46,148 nucleotides of DNA, from contig JAXHMM010000001.1 in the NCBI GenBank assembly GCA_034521445.1, positions 1-46,148 on the forward strand, written 5' to 3'. Within the stretch, counting starts at the first letter, position 1, and every line of letters begins with the position of its first letter. Both the position numbers and the translations under genes were made by a program. Source of the stretch: Balneolaceae bacterium (GTDB taxonomy: Bacteria; Bacteroidota; Rhodothermia; Balneolales; Balneolaceae). The notes beneath the pieces were generated by a model. It saw nothing but the letters and a program-made list of their open reading frames with translations. It had not been told where the DNA came from and ran no database searches. This document shows, piece after piece, positions 15,990-25,004 of the stretch.

Positions 15990-16065
15990 AATGGGGCAGG
16001 CGCGTTGAGTTCAAGGGCAGGATTCCCTACATTCAAACATCAAAAAGATCCCCGAGGTACTGTCG

Positions 16066-16620
16066 GTGAAAAAAGCCAAAATCATGTCGGCCGATGAGCT
16101 GAATCGCACCTATCTGCGATTCGCCCACCAGTTCCTGGAGCCGCACGACGACCCCTCGAGGCTGGCCATTATCGGCATGCAGACCCGCGGAGTGCCCATC
16201 GCCAAGCGCATACTCTCCCACCTGCAGGAAGCTTTCGGTGTGAGCCCCGACTTCGGCATCCTCGATGTGACCTTCTACCGGGACGACTTCCGCACCAAAC
16301 TGAAGATGCCGGGCGTTAAGGTGACCGAAATTCCCTTTGACCTCTACGACCGCGATATTGTGCTGGTGGACGATGTCCTATATACGGGCCGAACGGTACG
16401 TTCAGCCATGGACGCGGTGATGGATTACGGACGCCCCAACAGCATCCGCTTCTGCTGCATGGTGGACCGGGGTCACCGCCAGCTGCCCATCTCGGCCGAC
16501 TACGTGGGCATCCGCGTTCCTACCCATACCAACGAGGAGGTGCGCGTGAAGGTGCGCGAGCTGGATGGAGAGGACGCCGTCTATGTGGTGGAAAACAGGC
16601 AGGAGGATGGCCATGGCTGA
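16066..16620 (+). CDS. pyrR: PyrR, pyrimidine operon regulator / uracil phosphoribosyltransferase
   Basis: PyrR is a type I phosphoribosyltransferase-fold protein that in many bacteria controls pyr genes by binding mRNA and can convert uracil and PRPP to UMP. The 184-aa product shows the PRPP loop VDDVLYTGRT (101-110), the N-terminal GMQTRG motif and the YRDDF segment typical of PyrR. The start is GTG at 16066, with GAGGTA about 10 nt upstream. The 3' end overlaps pyrB by 8 nt, the usual pyrR-pyrB arrangement. No PyrR-binding attenuator could be recognised in the 130-nt leader, so the mode of regulation is open. Confidence 0.92.
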   Translation: MKKAKIMSADELNRTYLRFAHQFLEPHDDPSRLAIIGMQTRGVPIAKRILSHLQEAFGVSPDFGILDVTFYRDDFRTKLKMPGVKVTEIPFDLYDRDIVLVDDVLYTGRTVRSAMDAVMDYGRPNSIRFCCMVDRGHRQLPISADYVGIRVPTHTNEEVRVKVRELDGEDAVYVVENRQEDGHG

Positions 16621-17572
16621 GGACACCGTACCTTCGCAGGACTACCCTTTCGAGCAGCCCCACCTGCTGGGTCTGGCGGACTACAGCCGTGAGGACATTC
16701 TCTATGTGCTGGACCAGGCCAGATACTTTCGTGAAATCCTGGACCGGCCCGTCCCCAAGGTGCCCACCCTTCGCGACAAGACCATCGTAAATCTCTTCTA
16801 CGAAGAAAGCACGCGCACGCGGCTTTCCTTCGAGCTGGCTCAGAAACGCATGGGGGCCGACGTGGTGAATTTTGCCACGGGAGGGTCCAGCGTCAAGAAG
16901 GGAGAGTCGCTCAAGGACACCATCCGCAATATTTCATCCATGAAGATCGATATGGTGGTGGTTCGCCACCAGAGTCCGGGCGTCCCCCATTTTCTGACGA
17001 GGGTGGTCGACGCCACCATCATCAATGCCGGCGACGGCGCCCACGAGCATCCCACACAGGCGCTGCTGGATATGTTCACCATGCGCCAGGTGCATCCCGA
17101 CCTGGAAAACCGGCACGTCGCCATCATCGGCGATATCGCCCATAGCCGGGTGGTACGCTCCAATATCATAGGCCTCCGCAAGCTGGGGGCCGAGGTGACC
17201 GTATGCGGTCCCCCCACCTTCATGCCCGTCTACGTGAAGGATCTGGGCGTCAACGTCTCCCACAACCTGGAGGATACTCTTTCACGATGTGATATTGCCA
17301 TGGCCCTCCGCATTCAGCTGGAGCGCCAGGAGGGACAGACGGGGCTTTTCCCCAGCATTCGCGAATACCACGAGCTCTTCGGCATCAAGCGCAGCCACCT
17401 GGAGCGCTTCCCCGATTTTACGGTGATGCACCCCGGGCCTGTCAACCGCGGCGTGGAGCTGGAAAGCGAGGTGGCCGACAGCGACCGCTCCATCATCCTC
17501 AGCCAGGTCACCAATGGCGTGGCGGTGCGCATGGCGGTGCTATATCTTCTCAGCGGAGGAACGCGGATCTAG
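16613..17572 (+). CDS. pyrB: Aspartate carbamoyltransferase, catalytic subunit
   Basis: PyrB condenses carbamoyl phosphate with aspartate in the first committed step of pyrimidine synthesis. The 319-aa product has the carbamoyl-phosphate site STRTR (66-70), HPTQALLDMF and the aspartate-site segment HPGPVNRGVE. The start chosen is ATG 16613, because AGGAGG at 16601-16606 is 6 nt away. Upstream ATGs at 16565 and 16607 are less likely: 16607 would leave no spacing. It overlaps the pyrR stop, implying coupling. No pyrI is visible. The 3' end overlaps the convergent transporter gene by 4 nt. Confidence 0.94.
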   Translation: MAEDTVPSQDYPFEQPHLLGLADYSREDILYVLDQARYFREILDRPVPKVPTLRDKTIVNLFYEESTRTRLSFELAQKRMGADVVNFATGGSSVKKGESLKDTIRNISSMKIDMVVVRHQSPGVPHFLTRVVDATIINAGDGAHEHPTQALLDMFTMRQVHPDLENRHVAIIGDIAHSRVVRSNIIGLRKLGAEVTVCGPPTFMPVYVKDLGVNVSHNLEDTLSRCDIAMALRIQLERQEGQTGLFPSIREYHELFGIKRSHLERFPDFTVMHPGPVNRGVELESEVADSDRSIILSQVTNGVAVRMAVLYLLSGGTRI

Positions 17573-18495
17573 GTACTTCGCTCCGCAGGCTTCCTCCCGC
17601 GGCCGCCCCGGTTCTTCTTCCACCGGGCGAGCACGATACCGCAGACCACCAGTCCCGAGCCCCCGTACTGCATCAGGCTGAGATGTTCGCCCAGCAGCAG
17701 CACGCCGAAAAGAAGTCCCATGACCGGTACCAGGTTCTGGTAGGTGGAGGTGTGTACGGCGCCCACGGTCTGAATGCCGTAGTTCCAGATCACGTAGGCC
17801 ACCCCGATGGAAAGGAGTCCGCTGTAGATCACCCCGCCCCAGGCTGCGGCCGGCACCGCGCTCCATTCGATACGCAGCAGGCCGGGAAGTCCGGCGCCCA
17901 TCAGGGCCACGCAGCCCACCGAGGTTACGATGACCGAAAACTGGATGGGGGTGTAGCGCTCCAGGAAGGGTTTGGACATCATGGTAAAAGCCCCCCAGAC
18001 CATGGCCGCCAGGATGATGATCAGATCGCCGGTGAAGGTGTCCGATCCCAGGCTGAGCTCGTTTTCCCCTCCAGACAGTATAAACAGGATGCCTCCGAAG
18101 GCGAAAAGCACGCCCAGTCCCTTGACCAGATTCATGCGTTCGGTGCCCGCCAGGTGGGAGAAGAGGGCCACCCAAACGGGGATGGTGCCCAGCATGACCG
18201 CCGCGTTGGCCGAGAGGGTGTAGTCGATGCCTATAATAAAGAGTCCCTGGTAGAGCAGGTTGCCCATGAGTCCCATACCCAGCAGGGGCAGCCAGTCTTT
18301 TCGCGGCACCCGAATCTTTTGGCCTTTCCACCACAGGGCGCCCCAGACCGCGGCCGTGGCAAAGAGGAAGCGAAGGCCGTTAAAAGGAAAGGGCTCCATC
18401 CAGACCAGGCTCGCCTTGATGACGGAGAAGTTGAGGGCCCAGATAAAGGCTACCAGTAGCAGGGCGGTTTCGACCAGCGTGCGTTTGTTCAGCAA
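17569..18495 (-). CDS. EamA/DMT-family transporter (first copy)
   Basis: An integral membrane protein of the drug/metabolite transporter superfamily with two EamA repeats and about ten helices. The first repeat runs from LLLVAFIWALNFSVIKASL, the second from LIIILAAMVWGAFTMMSKPF; the C-terminal tail is Lys/Arg-rich. The start is placed at TTG 18495, giving 308 aa, the usual family length. A frame-extending ATG at 18669 would add 58 non-hydrophobic residues overlapping the TetR remnant and several palindromes, so it is rejected. No strong Shine-Dalgarno precedes TTG. Substrate unknown. It converges on pyrB with a 4-nt overlap. Confidence 0.8.
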   Translation of the reverse strand: MLNKRTLVETALLLVAFIWALNFSVIKASLVWMEPFPFNGLRFLFATAAVWGALWWKGQKIRVPRKDWLPLLGMGLMGNLLYQGLFIIGIDYTLSANAAVMLGTIPVWVALFSHLAGTERMNLVKGLGVLFAFGGILFILSGGENELSLGSDTFTGDLIIILAAMVWGAFTMMSKPFLERYTPIQFSVIVTSVGCVALMGAGLPGLLRIEWSAVPAAAWGGVIYSGLLSIGVAYVIWNYGIQTVGAVHTSTYQNLVPVMGLLFGVLLLGEHLSLMQYGGSGLVVCGIVLARWKKNRGGRGRKPAERST

Positions 18496-18517
18496 GGGAA
18501 ACTTCGGGTTGTGTGTG

Positions 18518-18551
18518 CCTGGGGGTTGCGGCCCCCAAGGTACAACTTGGG
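18518..18551 (-). promoter_or_regulatory. Mutually exclusive hairpins before the EamA gene
   Basis: In the minus-strand leader CCCAAG (18546-18551) can pair with CTTGGG (18534-18539), or CTTGGGGG (18532-18539) can pair with CCCCCAGG (18518-18525). The two stems share a strand, as in an attenuator. They end about 22 nt before the proposed TTG start. No ligand motif is recognised. Confidence 0.4.
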
Positions 18552-18573
18552 AGATGCGGGAACAAAAGCGCGT

Positions 18574-18635
18574 AACAACAGGTTGTTGCATTCCGCACGG
18601 CGTTAAATTAACGTTGGTCACTTTATGACCGTGCG
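18574..18635. repeat. Cluster of palindromes between EamA gene and TetR remnant
   Basis: Three dyads lie close together: AACAAC-AG-GTTGTT (18574-18587), CGTTAA-A-TTAACG (18601-18613) and GGTCA-CTTTA-TGACC (18616-18630). The last two are bracketed by CGCACGG (18594-18600) and its complement CCGTGCG (18629-18635). They probably served as operators for one or both divergent units. Confidence 0.5.
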
Positions 18636-18640
18636 TTAAA

Positions 18641-18787
18641 ATGCGTACAAATACACGGCCATCGGCCATGGAGGATATCGCCGGTCAGGCCGAACTGAGC
18701 AAGGGTACCCTCTACCATCGCTTTGTGCAGGAGCTGTTGACGGGCGGTCAATATATATCGCAACACGGCCCCCATCGGCACGTATAA
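18641..18787 (+). pseudogene. Remnant of a TetR-family regulator (helix-turn-helix only)
   Basis: A 48-codon frame from ATG 18641 to TAA 18787 contains SAMEDIAGQAELSKGTLYHR, which follows the TetR recognition helix-turn-helix very closely (typical form: a SMxDIA start, then AGVSKGTLYxxF). The first TetR helix, normally about 30 residues upstream of this motif, is missing, and after YHRF the usual KSKEELF continuation and the whole ligand domain are gone. A TetR gene in this place would normally repress the TolC/MFP/RND operon that follows. I read it as a decayed local repressor, leaving the pump constitutive or under another regulator. Confidence 0.65.
18737..18751. promoter_or_regulatory. 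Possible operator dyad upstream of the efflux operon
   Basis: TTGAC at 18737-18741 and GTCAA at 18747-18751 form a perfect dyad with a 5-nt spacer, 124 nt upstream of the TolC-like gene and next to an A+T-rich TATATAT run. It overlaps the TetR remnant frame. Confidence 0.35.
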
Positions 18788-18874
18788 CCGTCCCATTTAT
18801 ACAACGGGAATTCGGCGGCGCCGACAGGCTGGCAGGCATACGCACAGGGATCAAGGCCAAACAGGATACAACCC

Positions 18875-20341
18875 ATGAAAATAAACGTACGCATCGCTGC
18901 ACTGTCGGCGGCATGGCTGTTGGCGCTGACGGGCTGGAGCGCGGCGCCGCAGGCGGCTCGCGCGCAATCCTCTATAGACTCCACGCTCACCCTGCCCCAG
19001 GCCATACGGGTGGCCCTGGCGAACAACAATCAGATCAAACGCTCCCTGCTCTCACTGGAGAACGCCGATGAGCAGGTGCGCACGGCCTGGAGCGAAGTGT
19101 TACCCGAGGTTTCGGGTTCAGCCTCTTTCTCGCGCAATATTGAGCTTCCGGTCTTTTTCTTTCCCCAGAATCCCTCCGATCCCGATTCCCCCCTTCGCGC
19201 CATCCAGGCAGGTGAGGACAACAACTGGAATGCCGGCCTTACCGTCGAGCAGACTCTTTTTCGGGGCGAGGCCTTTGTGGGCATCGGAACCTCCGAACTT
19301 TTTCGTGCCGCGCAGGCCGAGGGCCTGAGGGCCACCACCCAGCAGATTGTTACCGATACCCGCATCGCCTACTACGATGTGCTCATTGCCGAGGAGGAAC
19401 TACGCCTGCAGCAGGAGACGGTGAGCCGGCTCCGGGAAAATCTGCGGGAGAACCGCGCGCGCCATGAAGCGGGACTCGTGGACGCCTACCAGGTACTGCA
19501 GGTGGAGGTTCAGCTGGGCAACCAGGAACCCCAGCTGACCCAGGCAAGCTATGCGGTACGACAGGCCTATCGGCGTCTTAAACTGGTGCTGGGACTGCCC
19601 CTTGAACTCAATCTTGCAGTCCGGGGTGACCTGGGCGCCTACGCCCTGGTAGGCGGGGAAGAGATGACCCCGGAAAACCAACATCTTCGGGAGGTGGACG
19701 GCCTCACGCCCTTCACCTGGCAGGCGGAGGATGACGACGAAGTGGTCGCCGGCATGAGGGGCGACCTCCGCGTGCTGGATCGCCGCAACGAGCTGAAGGC
19801 AAAAGAGATCCGCGCCATCAAAAGTCGTTTTCTCCCTACCCTGACCACCAGCTACAATCTGGGCTGGCGGGCCGAGGAGCCGGGAGTCCCTACCTTTTTC
19901 GGCAGCGGCGATAACCGGGTCCGCACCCAGAGCCTCATGCTGAATTTGAGCGTGCCTCTTTTTGACGGTTTCGCCCGTGTGGCCAGCCTCAACATCGCAC
20001 GAATTGAAAAGCGGGACCTGGAACTCCAGCGCCTGCAGACTCTGCGCCAGGCCTCCAGCGAGATTGCCACGGCACGTGAGGCTCTGCAGCAGGCCCTCGA
20101 AACCGAATCCGCACGCCGCAGGGTTGTGGATCAGGCCCGGGAGGGATACCGGCGCGCGAAGGCACGCCTGGAGAATGGGCTGGGTTCCCAGCTCGACCTG
20201 ACCGAGGCGGAGTTCCAGCTTCGCCAGGCCGAGGTTAACTACGCCTCCATGGTCTACAGCTACCTCGCCGCCAAGGCGCGCTTTGACCTGGCCACCGGCA
20301 TGGTCCCCTACGTGGACGGGCCGTCCAGCGAACGAGATTAA
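18875..20341 (+). CDS. TolC-family outer-membrane efflux protein
   Basis: The outer-membrane channel of a tripartite efflux pump, 488 aa. It starts with a Sec signal peptide (MKINVRIAALSAAWLLALTG, with cleavage likely after ARA near residue 30). Two OEP repeats follow, each with long coiled helices (about 45-235 and 285-480); the first opens LTLPQAIRVALANNNQIKRS and the second contains AREALQQALETESARRRVVD. The length is typical of TolC-type proteins. It is the first gene of the pump operon, with the adaptor 21 nt downstream. Substrate unknown. Confidence 0.92.
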   Translation: MKINVRIAALSAAWLLALTGWSAAPQAARAQSSIDSTLTLPQAIRVALANNNQIKRSLLSLENADEQVRTAWSEVLPEVSGSASFSRNIELPVFFFPQNPSDPDSPLRAIQAGEDNNWNAGLTVEQTLFRGEAFVGIGTSELFRAAQAEGLRATTQQIVTDTRIAYYDVLIAEEELRLQQETVSRLRENLRENRARHEAGLVDAYQVLQVEVQLGNQEPQLTQASYAVRQAYRRLKLVLGLPLELNLAVRGDLGAYALVGGEEMTPENQHLREVDGLTPFTWQAEDDDEVVAGMRGDLRVLDRRNELKAKEIRAIKSRFLPTLTTSYNLGWRAEEPGVPTFFGSGDNRVRTQSLMLNLSVPLFDGFARVASLNIARIEKRDLELQRLQTLRQASSEIATAREALQQALETESARRRVVDQAREGYRRAKARLENGLGSQLDLTEAEFQLRQAEVNYASMVYSYLAAKARFDLATGMVPYVDGPSSERD

Positions 20342-20362
20342 TCTCCTATACATCCCAACGAC

Positions 20363-21448
20363 ATGAAGCAGGCATTTACAGTTACCTTAACACTTGTACT
20401 TTCCGCTGGACTCCTTTCGGGCTGCTCTCAGCCCGAGGAGACCGCACCGCAGGAGGGCGTGAAAACCGTAAACGTTGAAACCCAAACTCTCCAGCCCGCC
20501 TCTTTCGAGCGCCATCTGCGCCTGGTGGGCACCGTGGCGTCGCGTAACGATGTGCGGGTGTCAGCCGAGGTGAGCGGCCGCATCGAGGAGGTCGCCGTGG
20601 ACCGCGGCGACCGGGTCGCCGCCGGCCAGCGCATCGCCAAAATTGACGACAGCCAACTCCTTCGTGAAAAGCAGCGCCTGGAGGCGGTTACGTCTCAGTC
20701 GCGTGAAAATTACCAGCGACTTCAGCGGCTGTTCCGGCAGGACAGCGTGGGATCGGAAATGGACTATCTGAACGCCCGCTACACCTACGAGCAGAACCAG
20801 GCGGCCCTGGAGTCGGTGGAGGTGAGTCTTGAGAAAACCGACGTGCGCGCACCCTTCGGCGCCACCGTGGAGAATATCTTCCTGGAGCAGGGGGAGATGG
20901 CCACTCCCGGCGCCCCCCTGGTGCGTCTGATCGGCTCCGATGGGCTGAAGGTCGTGGCCGGTGTGCCCGCCCGCTTTGCCGACGTGGTGCAGCGGGAAGA
21001 CCGGGTAGAGGTCTGGTTCGATTTCCAGAGCTCCGATACCCTGGAGCTCCCCATCAGCTTCGTTGGACAGAGCATCGACCCCGACGCGCGAACCTTCAAC
21101 ATCGAGGTAAACCTGCCGGCCGGCGGCCCCTCGTGGAAAGTGGACATGGTGGCCAACATGAGGCTGCGCACGCTGTTGCGTGACAGCGTACTGGCGGTGG
21201 GCGAGGAGTTTGTTTACCAGCAGCAGGGAGGTTACGTGGTTTTTGTACTGGACACCAACGACGAGGGCGAAACGGTGGCGCGCAGGCGTTCCGTGCAGCT
21301 GGGCTCTTCCTACGAAAACAGCGTCATCCTTGAGAGCGGCGTCGAGGCCGGCGAGGAGCTGATTACCGTGGGCTCCTCCTTCCTTCAGGAGGGCATGCGC
21401 GTAACCGTGGTTGAGCGGGCCCAGACCTCGATGGCCAGCCGGAATTAG
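20363..21448 (+). CDS. RND periplasmic adaptor (membrane-fusion protein), lipoprotein
   Basis: The 361-aa adaptor joins the RND pump to the outer-membrane channel. A lipoprotein signal ends at LLSGCSQ (Cys about residue 21). The barrel-sandwich/lipoyl half-motif VSGRIEEVAVDRGDRVAAGQ is at about residues 70-89, followed by a coiled hairpin (QSRENYQRLQRLFRQDSVGS) and the second lipoyl half (VRAPFGATVENIFLEQGE). The C-terminal beta domains follow. It sits between the channel and pump genes with 20-nt spacers, so the three are co-transcribed. Confidence 0.92.
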   Translation: MKQAFTVTLTLVLSAGLLSGCSQPEETAPQEGVKTVNVETQTLQPASFERHLRLVGTVASRNDVRVSAEVSGRIEEVAVDRGDRVAAGQRIAKIDDSQLLREKQRLEAVTSQSRENYQRLQRLFRQDSVGSEMDYLNARYTYEQNQAALESVEVSLEKTDVRAPFGATVENIFLEQGEMATPGAPLVRLIGSDGLKVVAGVPARFADVVQREDRVEVWFDFQSSDTLELPISFVGQSIDPDARTFNIEVNLPAGGPSWKVDMVANMRLRTLLRDSVLAVGEEFVYQQQGGYVVFVLDTNDEGETVARRRSVQLGSSYENSVILESGVEAGEELITVGSSFLQEGMRVTVVERAQTSMASRN

Positions 21449-21468
21449 GATTTTCAACACACCTTACC

Positions 21469-24400
21469 ATGAGTCAATCCACAGAGCATTCCAACGGGGG
21501 ACCCCGCGAAGGGCGGCAGACGGGCGGAGCCGCCAGCCAGAAAGAGTTCGGCCTGACCTCCTTTTCCATCGACAACCGTATCAGCGTGCTGGTCATCCTT
21601 ATGCTGGTGGCGGTCTTCGGCATAAACTCCTACGTCAACCTGCCGAAGGAGTCCTCCCCGGATATCACCGTGCCCAACATCCTGGTGATCACCACCTACC
21701 CGGGCGTTTCACCTGAGGATATGGAGAGCTTGGTCACGCGTCCCCTCGAGGACGAGCTGGCCGGCATCTCCGACATCAAGGAGATGACTTCTACCTCCCT
21801 GGAGGGCTACTCCAACGTCACCCTGGAGTTCGAATCGGACATCGACATCGACGAAGCGCTGCAGAAGGTGCGCGAGAAGGTGGACCTGGCCAAGCCGGAA
21901 CTGCCTTCGGAGGCCGAGGATCCCGTCATACAGGAGATCAACCTCTCGGAATTTCCCATCATGCAGGTCAACGTCTCCGGCCAGTACGACCTGGTGCGCC
22001 TCAAGGAGATCGCCGAGGATCTGCAGGACCGTATTGAGGCCATCCCCTCCGTGCTGGAGGTGAACCTGGCCGGGGGACTCGAGCGCGAGGTGAAGGTGGA
22101 CGTGAACCTGCCGCGCCTCAAGTACTACGGACTTGCATTCGGCGACGTGATCGCCGCCATTCAGTCCGAAAATGTGACCATACCCGGCGGATCCATCGAC
22201 GTGGGCAACAAGAAGTTCCTGCTGCGTGTGCCGGGCGAATACGATACGGTGCGGCCCATCGAGGACATCGTGGTAGACGCCCCGGGCGACCGTCCCATCT
22301 ACGTACGCGACCTGGCGGAGGTGACCTTCGGCTTCAAGGAGCGCGCCACCTATGCCGAGCTTGAAAATGATCCCGTCATTACCCTCTCGGTGGTAAAGCG
22401 CAGCGGGGAAAACATCCTGGAGACCTCCCGTGCGGTCAAGCAGATCCTCGACGAGGCCCTGCCGGCCCTGCCGCCCACCACCAACTTTGAGATCACCTCC
22501 GACCAGAGCAAGGACATCAACTCTATGGTAAGCAGCCTGGAGAACAACATCATCAGCGGACTGTTGCTGGTGATCGGCATCCTGCTATTCTTCCTGGGCA
22601 TACGCAACGCCTCCTTCGTGGGCGTGGCCATTCCCCTGTCGATGTTTCTATCCTTTATCGTGCTGAGCGTGCTGGGACAGACCATGAACATGATCGTCCT
22701 CTTTTCGCTTATCCTCGCCCTGGGCATGCTCGTGGACAACGCCATCGTGGTGGTGGAAAACATCTTTCGTTACCTGGAGGAGGGCTTCGACAACTTTGAG
22801 GCTGCCAAGAAGGGTACCGCCGAGGTGGCCGTGCCCATCATCACCGGCACACTGACCACTCTGGCTGCCTTTACCCCGCTGCTCTTCTGGCCGGGGGTGG
22901 TCGGGGAGTTTATGGGCTTCCTGCCGCTGACCCTCATCATCACCCTCAGCAGCTCCCTCTTTGTAGCCCTGGTGATCAACCCGGTGCTCTGCGCCCTCTT
23001 CATGACCGTGGAATACACCGAGGGAAGCGCCAAACCCTCCATGACGCGAAGGGGTCGCATCCTCGTTGCCGCGGTGATGGGCCTCTTCCTGGCCGCCATG
23101 CTGCTGAGCAGTTTCCTGACCTGGAGCATGCTCATTGTGGCGTCGGGCCTGCTCTGGCTGGCCTACCGCTACGTGCTGAATCCCATCGGCACCTGGTGGC
23201 AGCGGAAGGGGCTGTCGCGTATGCTGGACCGCTACGAGCGGGTGCTGCGCTGGTCGCTGGACCACGGCAAGAGCATCGTGGGCATCTCCGTGCTGGTGCT
23301 GCTCTCCAGCTTCGTGGTCTTCGGCATGTTCAATCCCGGAGTGGAGTACTTTCCGGAGGATATCCCCCCGGCGCGGGTCTACGTGCAGGTGGAGGCGCCC
23401 GTGGGCACCAACGTCGACTTCACCAAGTCGGTGGTCGACCGGCTGGAGAACAAGATTCCCGATATTCCCAACAACAGCGACATCGAGACGTTCCTGAGCA
23501 CCTCGGGATCGGCCATCTCCTCTAATCCCATGGGCGACGGGGGCAACTCCTCCCACCTGGGCACCATCGTACTCAATTTTGTGGATTACCAGCAGCGGGA
23601 GGGCTCGAGCTTTGAAACCATGGAGTACGTTCGCAGCAACTTCAGCCGGGGCCTCGCTGGAGCCAACGTGACCGTGCAGGAAGAGCAGGGGGGTCCCCCC
23701 TCCGGGCCGCCCATCAACCTGGAGATCTCGGGCAGCGACATCGCCGTGCTGGAGCGCCTCTCCGGGGAGATCCTGACCATCATCGAGAACGATCCGGTCT
23801 ACAGCAAGCTGGATGCCCTGGAGACCGACATGCCGGAGGCGCGTCCCGAGGTCCGGGTGGACGTAGACCGCGAGAAGGCGGCCATGTACGGCCTTTCCAC
23901 CCAGATCATCGGCAACACCGTGCGCCAGGCCATCAACGGCGTGGAGGCCTCCCAGTACCGCGACGGCAAGGACGAGTACGACATCACGGTGCGTCTGGCC
24001 GAGCAGTACCGCCAAGACCTGAGTACCCTGCAGGACCTCACTGTGGTGGAGGAGGGACGTCAGATCCCCCTCTCCAGCGTGGCTACCTGGGAGATCACCG
24101 AGGGCCTGGGCGGCATCAATCATGTGGAGCAGGAGCGGGTGATCACCGTCTCCGCCCAGGTGCGCTCGGGCTACAACGCCAACGCCGTGCTGGGCGAGGT
24201 GCAGGCCGTGGTGGACGACTACCTGGGCAGCGAGATCCCCGGCGGCTACCGCACCAGCTGGACCGGCCAGCAGGAGGACCAGCAGGAGGCCATGGAGTTT
24301 CTGTCCGGAGCCTTTCTGATCGCGCTCTTTCTGATCGCCTTTATTCTCATTTCACAGTTCAACTCCCTCAGCAAACCCTTTATCGTGATGACCTCCGTGC

Positions 24401-24987
24401 TGATGTCCACCGCCGGTGTTTTCTTCGGGTTGGTCATCTTCCAGATGCCCTTCGTGATCATCATGACCGGAATCGGTGTGATTTCCCTGGCCGGGGTGGT
24501 GGTGAACAACGCCATCGTGATGATCGACTATATCGACATCCTGCGGCGCCGCGACGGCATGGACCTCTACGAGGCGCTGGTGCAGGGCGGGAAGGTGCGT
24601 TTCCGTCCCGTTATCCTTACCGCGCTGACGACCACCATGGGACTGGTGCCCCTGGCCGTCGGATTCAACCTCGATTTTATCACCTTGGTCAACGATCCGG
24701 TCCTCTTTTTCTCCGACATCGGGGCCTACCTCTACTGGGGGGGAGAGCAGGCCGCCTGGTGGGGTTCCATGGCCGTGGCGGTCATCAACGGCCTGATTTT
24801 CGCCACCTTCCTGACGCTGATCCTGGTGCCCGTGCTCTATTATCTCTTTGAAAAAGGCCGCCGCGGGGTAAACCTCTTCTTCTACGACACGGTAAATCCG
24901 GGTATTATCAAGGAGAGCCGCATCAACGGCAACGGTGCTGCGATGGTTTCGTCGGAGGGGGAGGAGGACACGGTCCCGACCTCGTAG
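21469..24987 (+). CDS. RND efflux transporter (AcrB/MexB-like), enlarged
   Basis: The proton-driven inner-membrane pump, 1172 aa against about 1030-1050 for AcrB. Recognisable parts are TM1 (ISVLVILMLVAVFGINSYVN), the TM4 motif GMLVDNAIVVVEN near residue 420, where the second Asp of AcrB is Asn, and the late segment FRPVILTALTTTMGLVPLAVG. The added length lies mainly in a hydrophobic insert between TM6 and TM7 (about residues 525-570, with LVAAVMGLFLAAMLLSSFLT and WSMLIVASGLLWLAYRYVL) and in an aromatic loop before the last helix (VLFFSDIGAYLYWGGEQAAW). Multidrug or hydrophobic-substrate export is likely; the substrate cannot be named. Confidence 0.92.
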   Translation: MSQSTEHSNGGPREGRQTGGAASQKEFGLTSFSIDNRISVLVILMLVAVFGINSYVNLPKESSPDITVPNILVITTYPGVSPEDMESLVTRPLEDELAGISDIKEMTSTSLEGYSNVTLEFESDIDIDEALQKVREKVDLAKPELPSEAEDPVIQEINLSEFPIMQVNVSGQYDLVRLKEIAEDLQDRIEAIPSVLEVNLAGGLEREVKVDVNLPRLKYYGLAFGDVIAAIQSENVTIPGGSIDVGNKKFLLRVPGEYDTVRPIEDIVVDAPGDRPIYVRDLAEVTFGFKERATYAELENDPVITLSVVKRSGENILETSRAVKQILDEALPALPPTTNFEITSDQSKDINSMVSSLENNIISGLLLVIGILLFFLGIRNASFVGVAIPLSMFLSFIVLSVLGQTMNMIVLFSLILALGMLVDNAIVVVENIFRYLEEGFDNFEAAKKGTAEVAVPIITGTLTTLAAFTPLLFWPGVVGEFMGFLPLTLIITLSSSLFVALVINPVLCALFMTVEYTEGSAKPSMTRRGRILVAAVMGLFLAAMLLSSFLTWSMLIVASGLLWLAYRYVLNPIGTWWQRKGLSRMLDRYERVLRWSLDHGKSIVGISVLVLLSSFVVFGMFNPGVEYFPEDIPPARVYVQVEAPVGTNVDFTKSVVDRLENKIPDIPNNSDIETFLSTSGSAISSNPMGDGGNSSHLGTIVLNFVDYQQREGSSFETMEYVRSNFSRGLAGANVTVQEEQGGPPSGPPINLEISGSDIAVLERLSGEILTIIENDPVYSKLDALETDMPEARPEVRVDVDREKAAMYGLSTQIIGNTVRQAINGVEASQYRDGKDEYDITVRLAEQYRQDLSTLQDLTVVEEGRQIPLSSVATWEITEGLGGINHVEQERVITVSAQVRSGYNANAVLGEVQAVVDDYLGSEIPGGYRTSWTGQQEDQQEAMEFLSGAFLIALFLIAFILISQFNSLSKPFIVMTSVLMSTAGVFFGLVIFQMPFVIIMTGIGVISLAGVVVNNAIVMIDYIDILRRRDGMDLYEALVQGGKVRFRPVILTALTTTMGLVPLAVGFNLDFITLVNDPVLFFSDIGAYLYWGGEQAAWWGSMAVAVINGLIFATFLTLILVPVLYYLFEKGRRGVNLFFYDTVNPGIIKESRINGNGAAMVSSEGEEDTVPTS

Positions 24988-25004
24988 AAGGAGCCGGGAT
25001 GAGC

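Noticed and set aside
16565..16612. Upstream start for pyrB
   Set aside because: The extension lies inside pyrR and the AGGAGG at 16601-16606 is correctly spaced only for ATG 16613.
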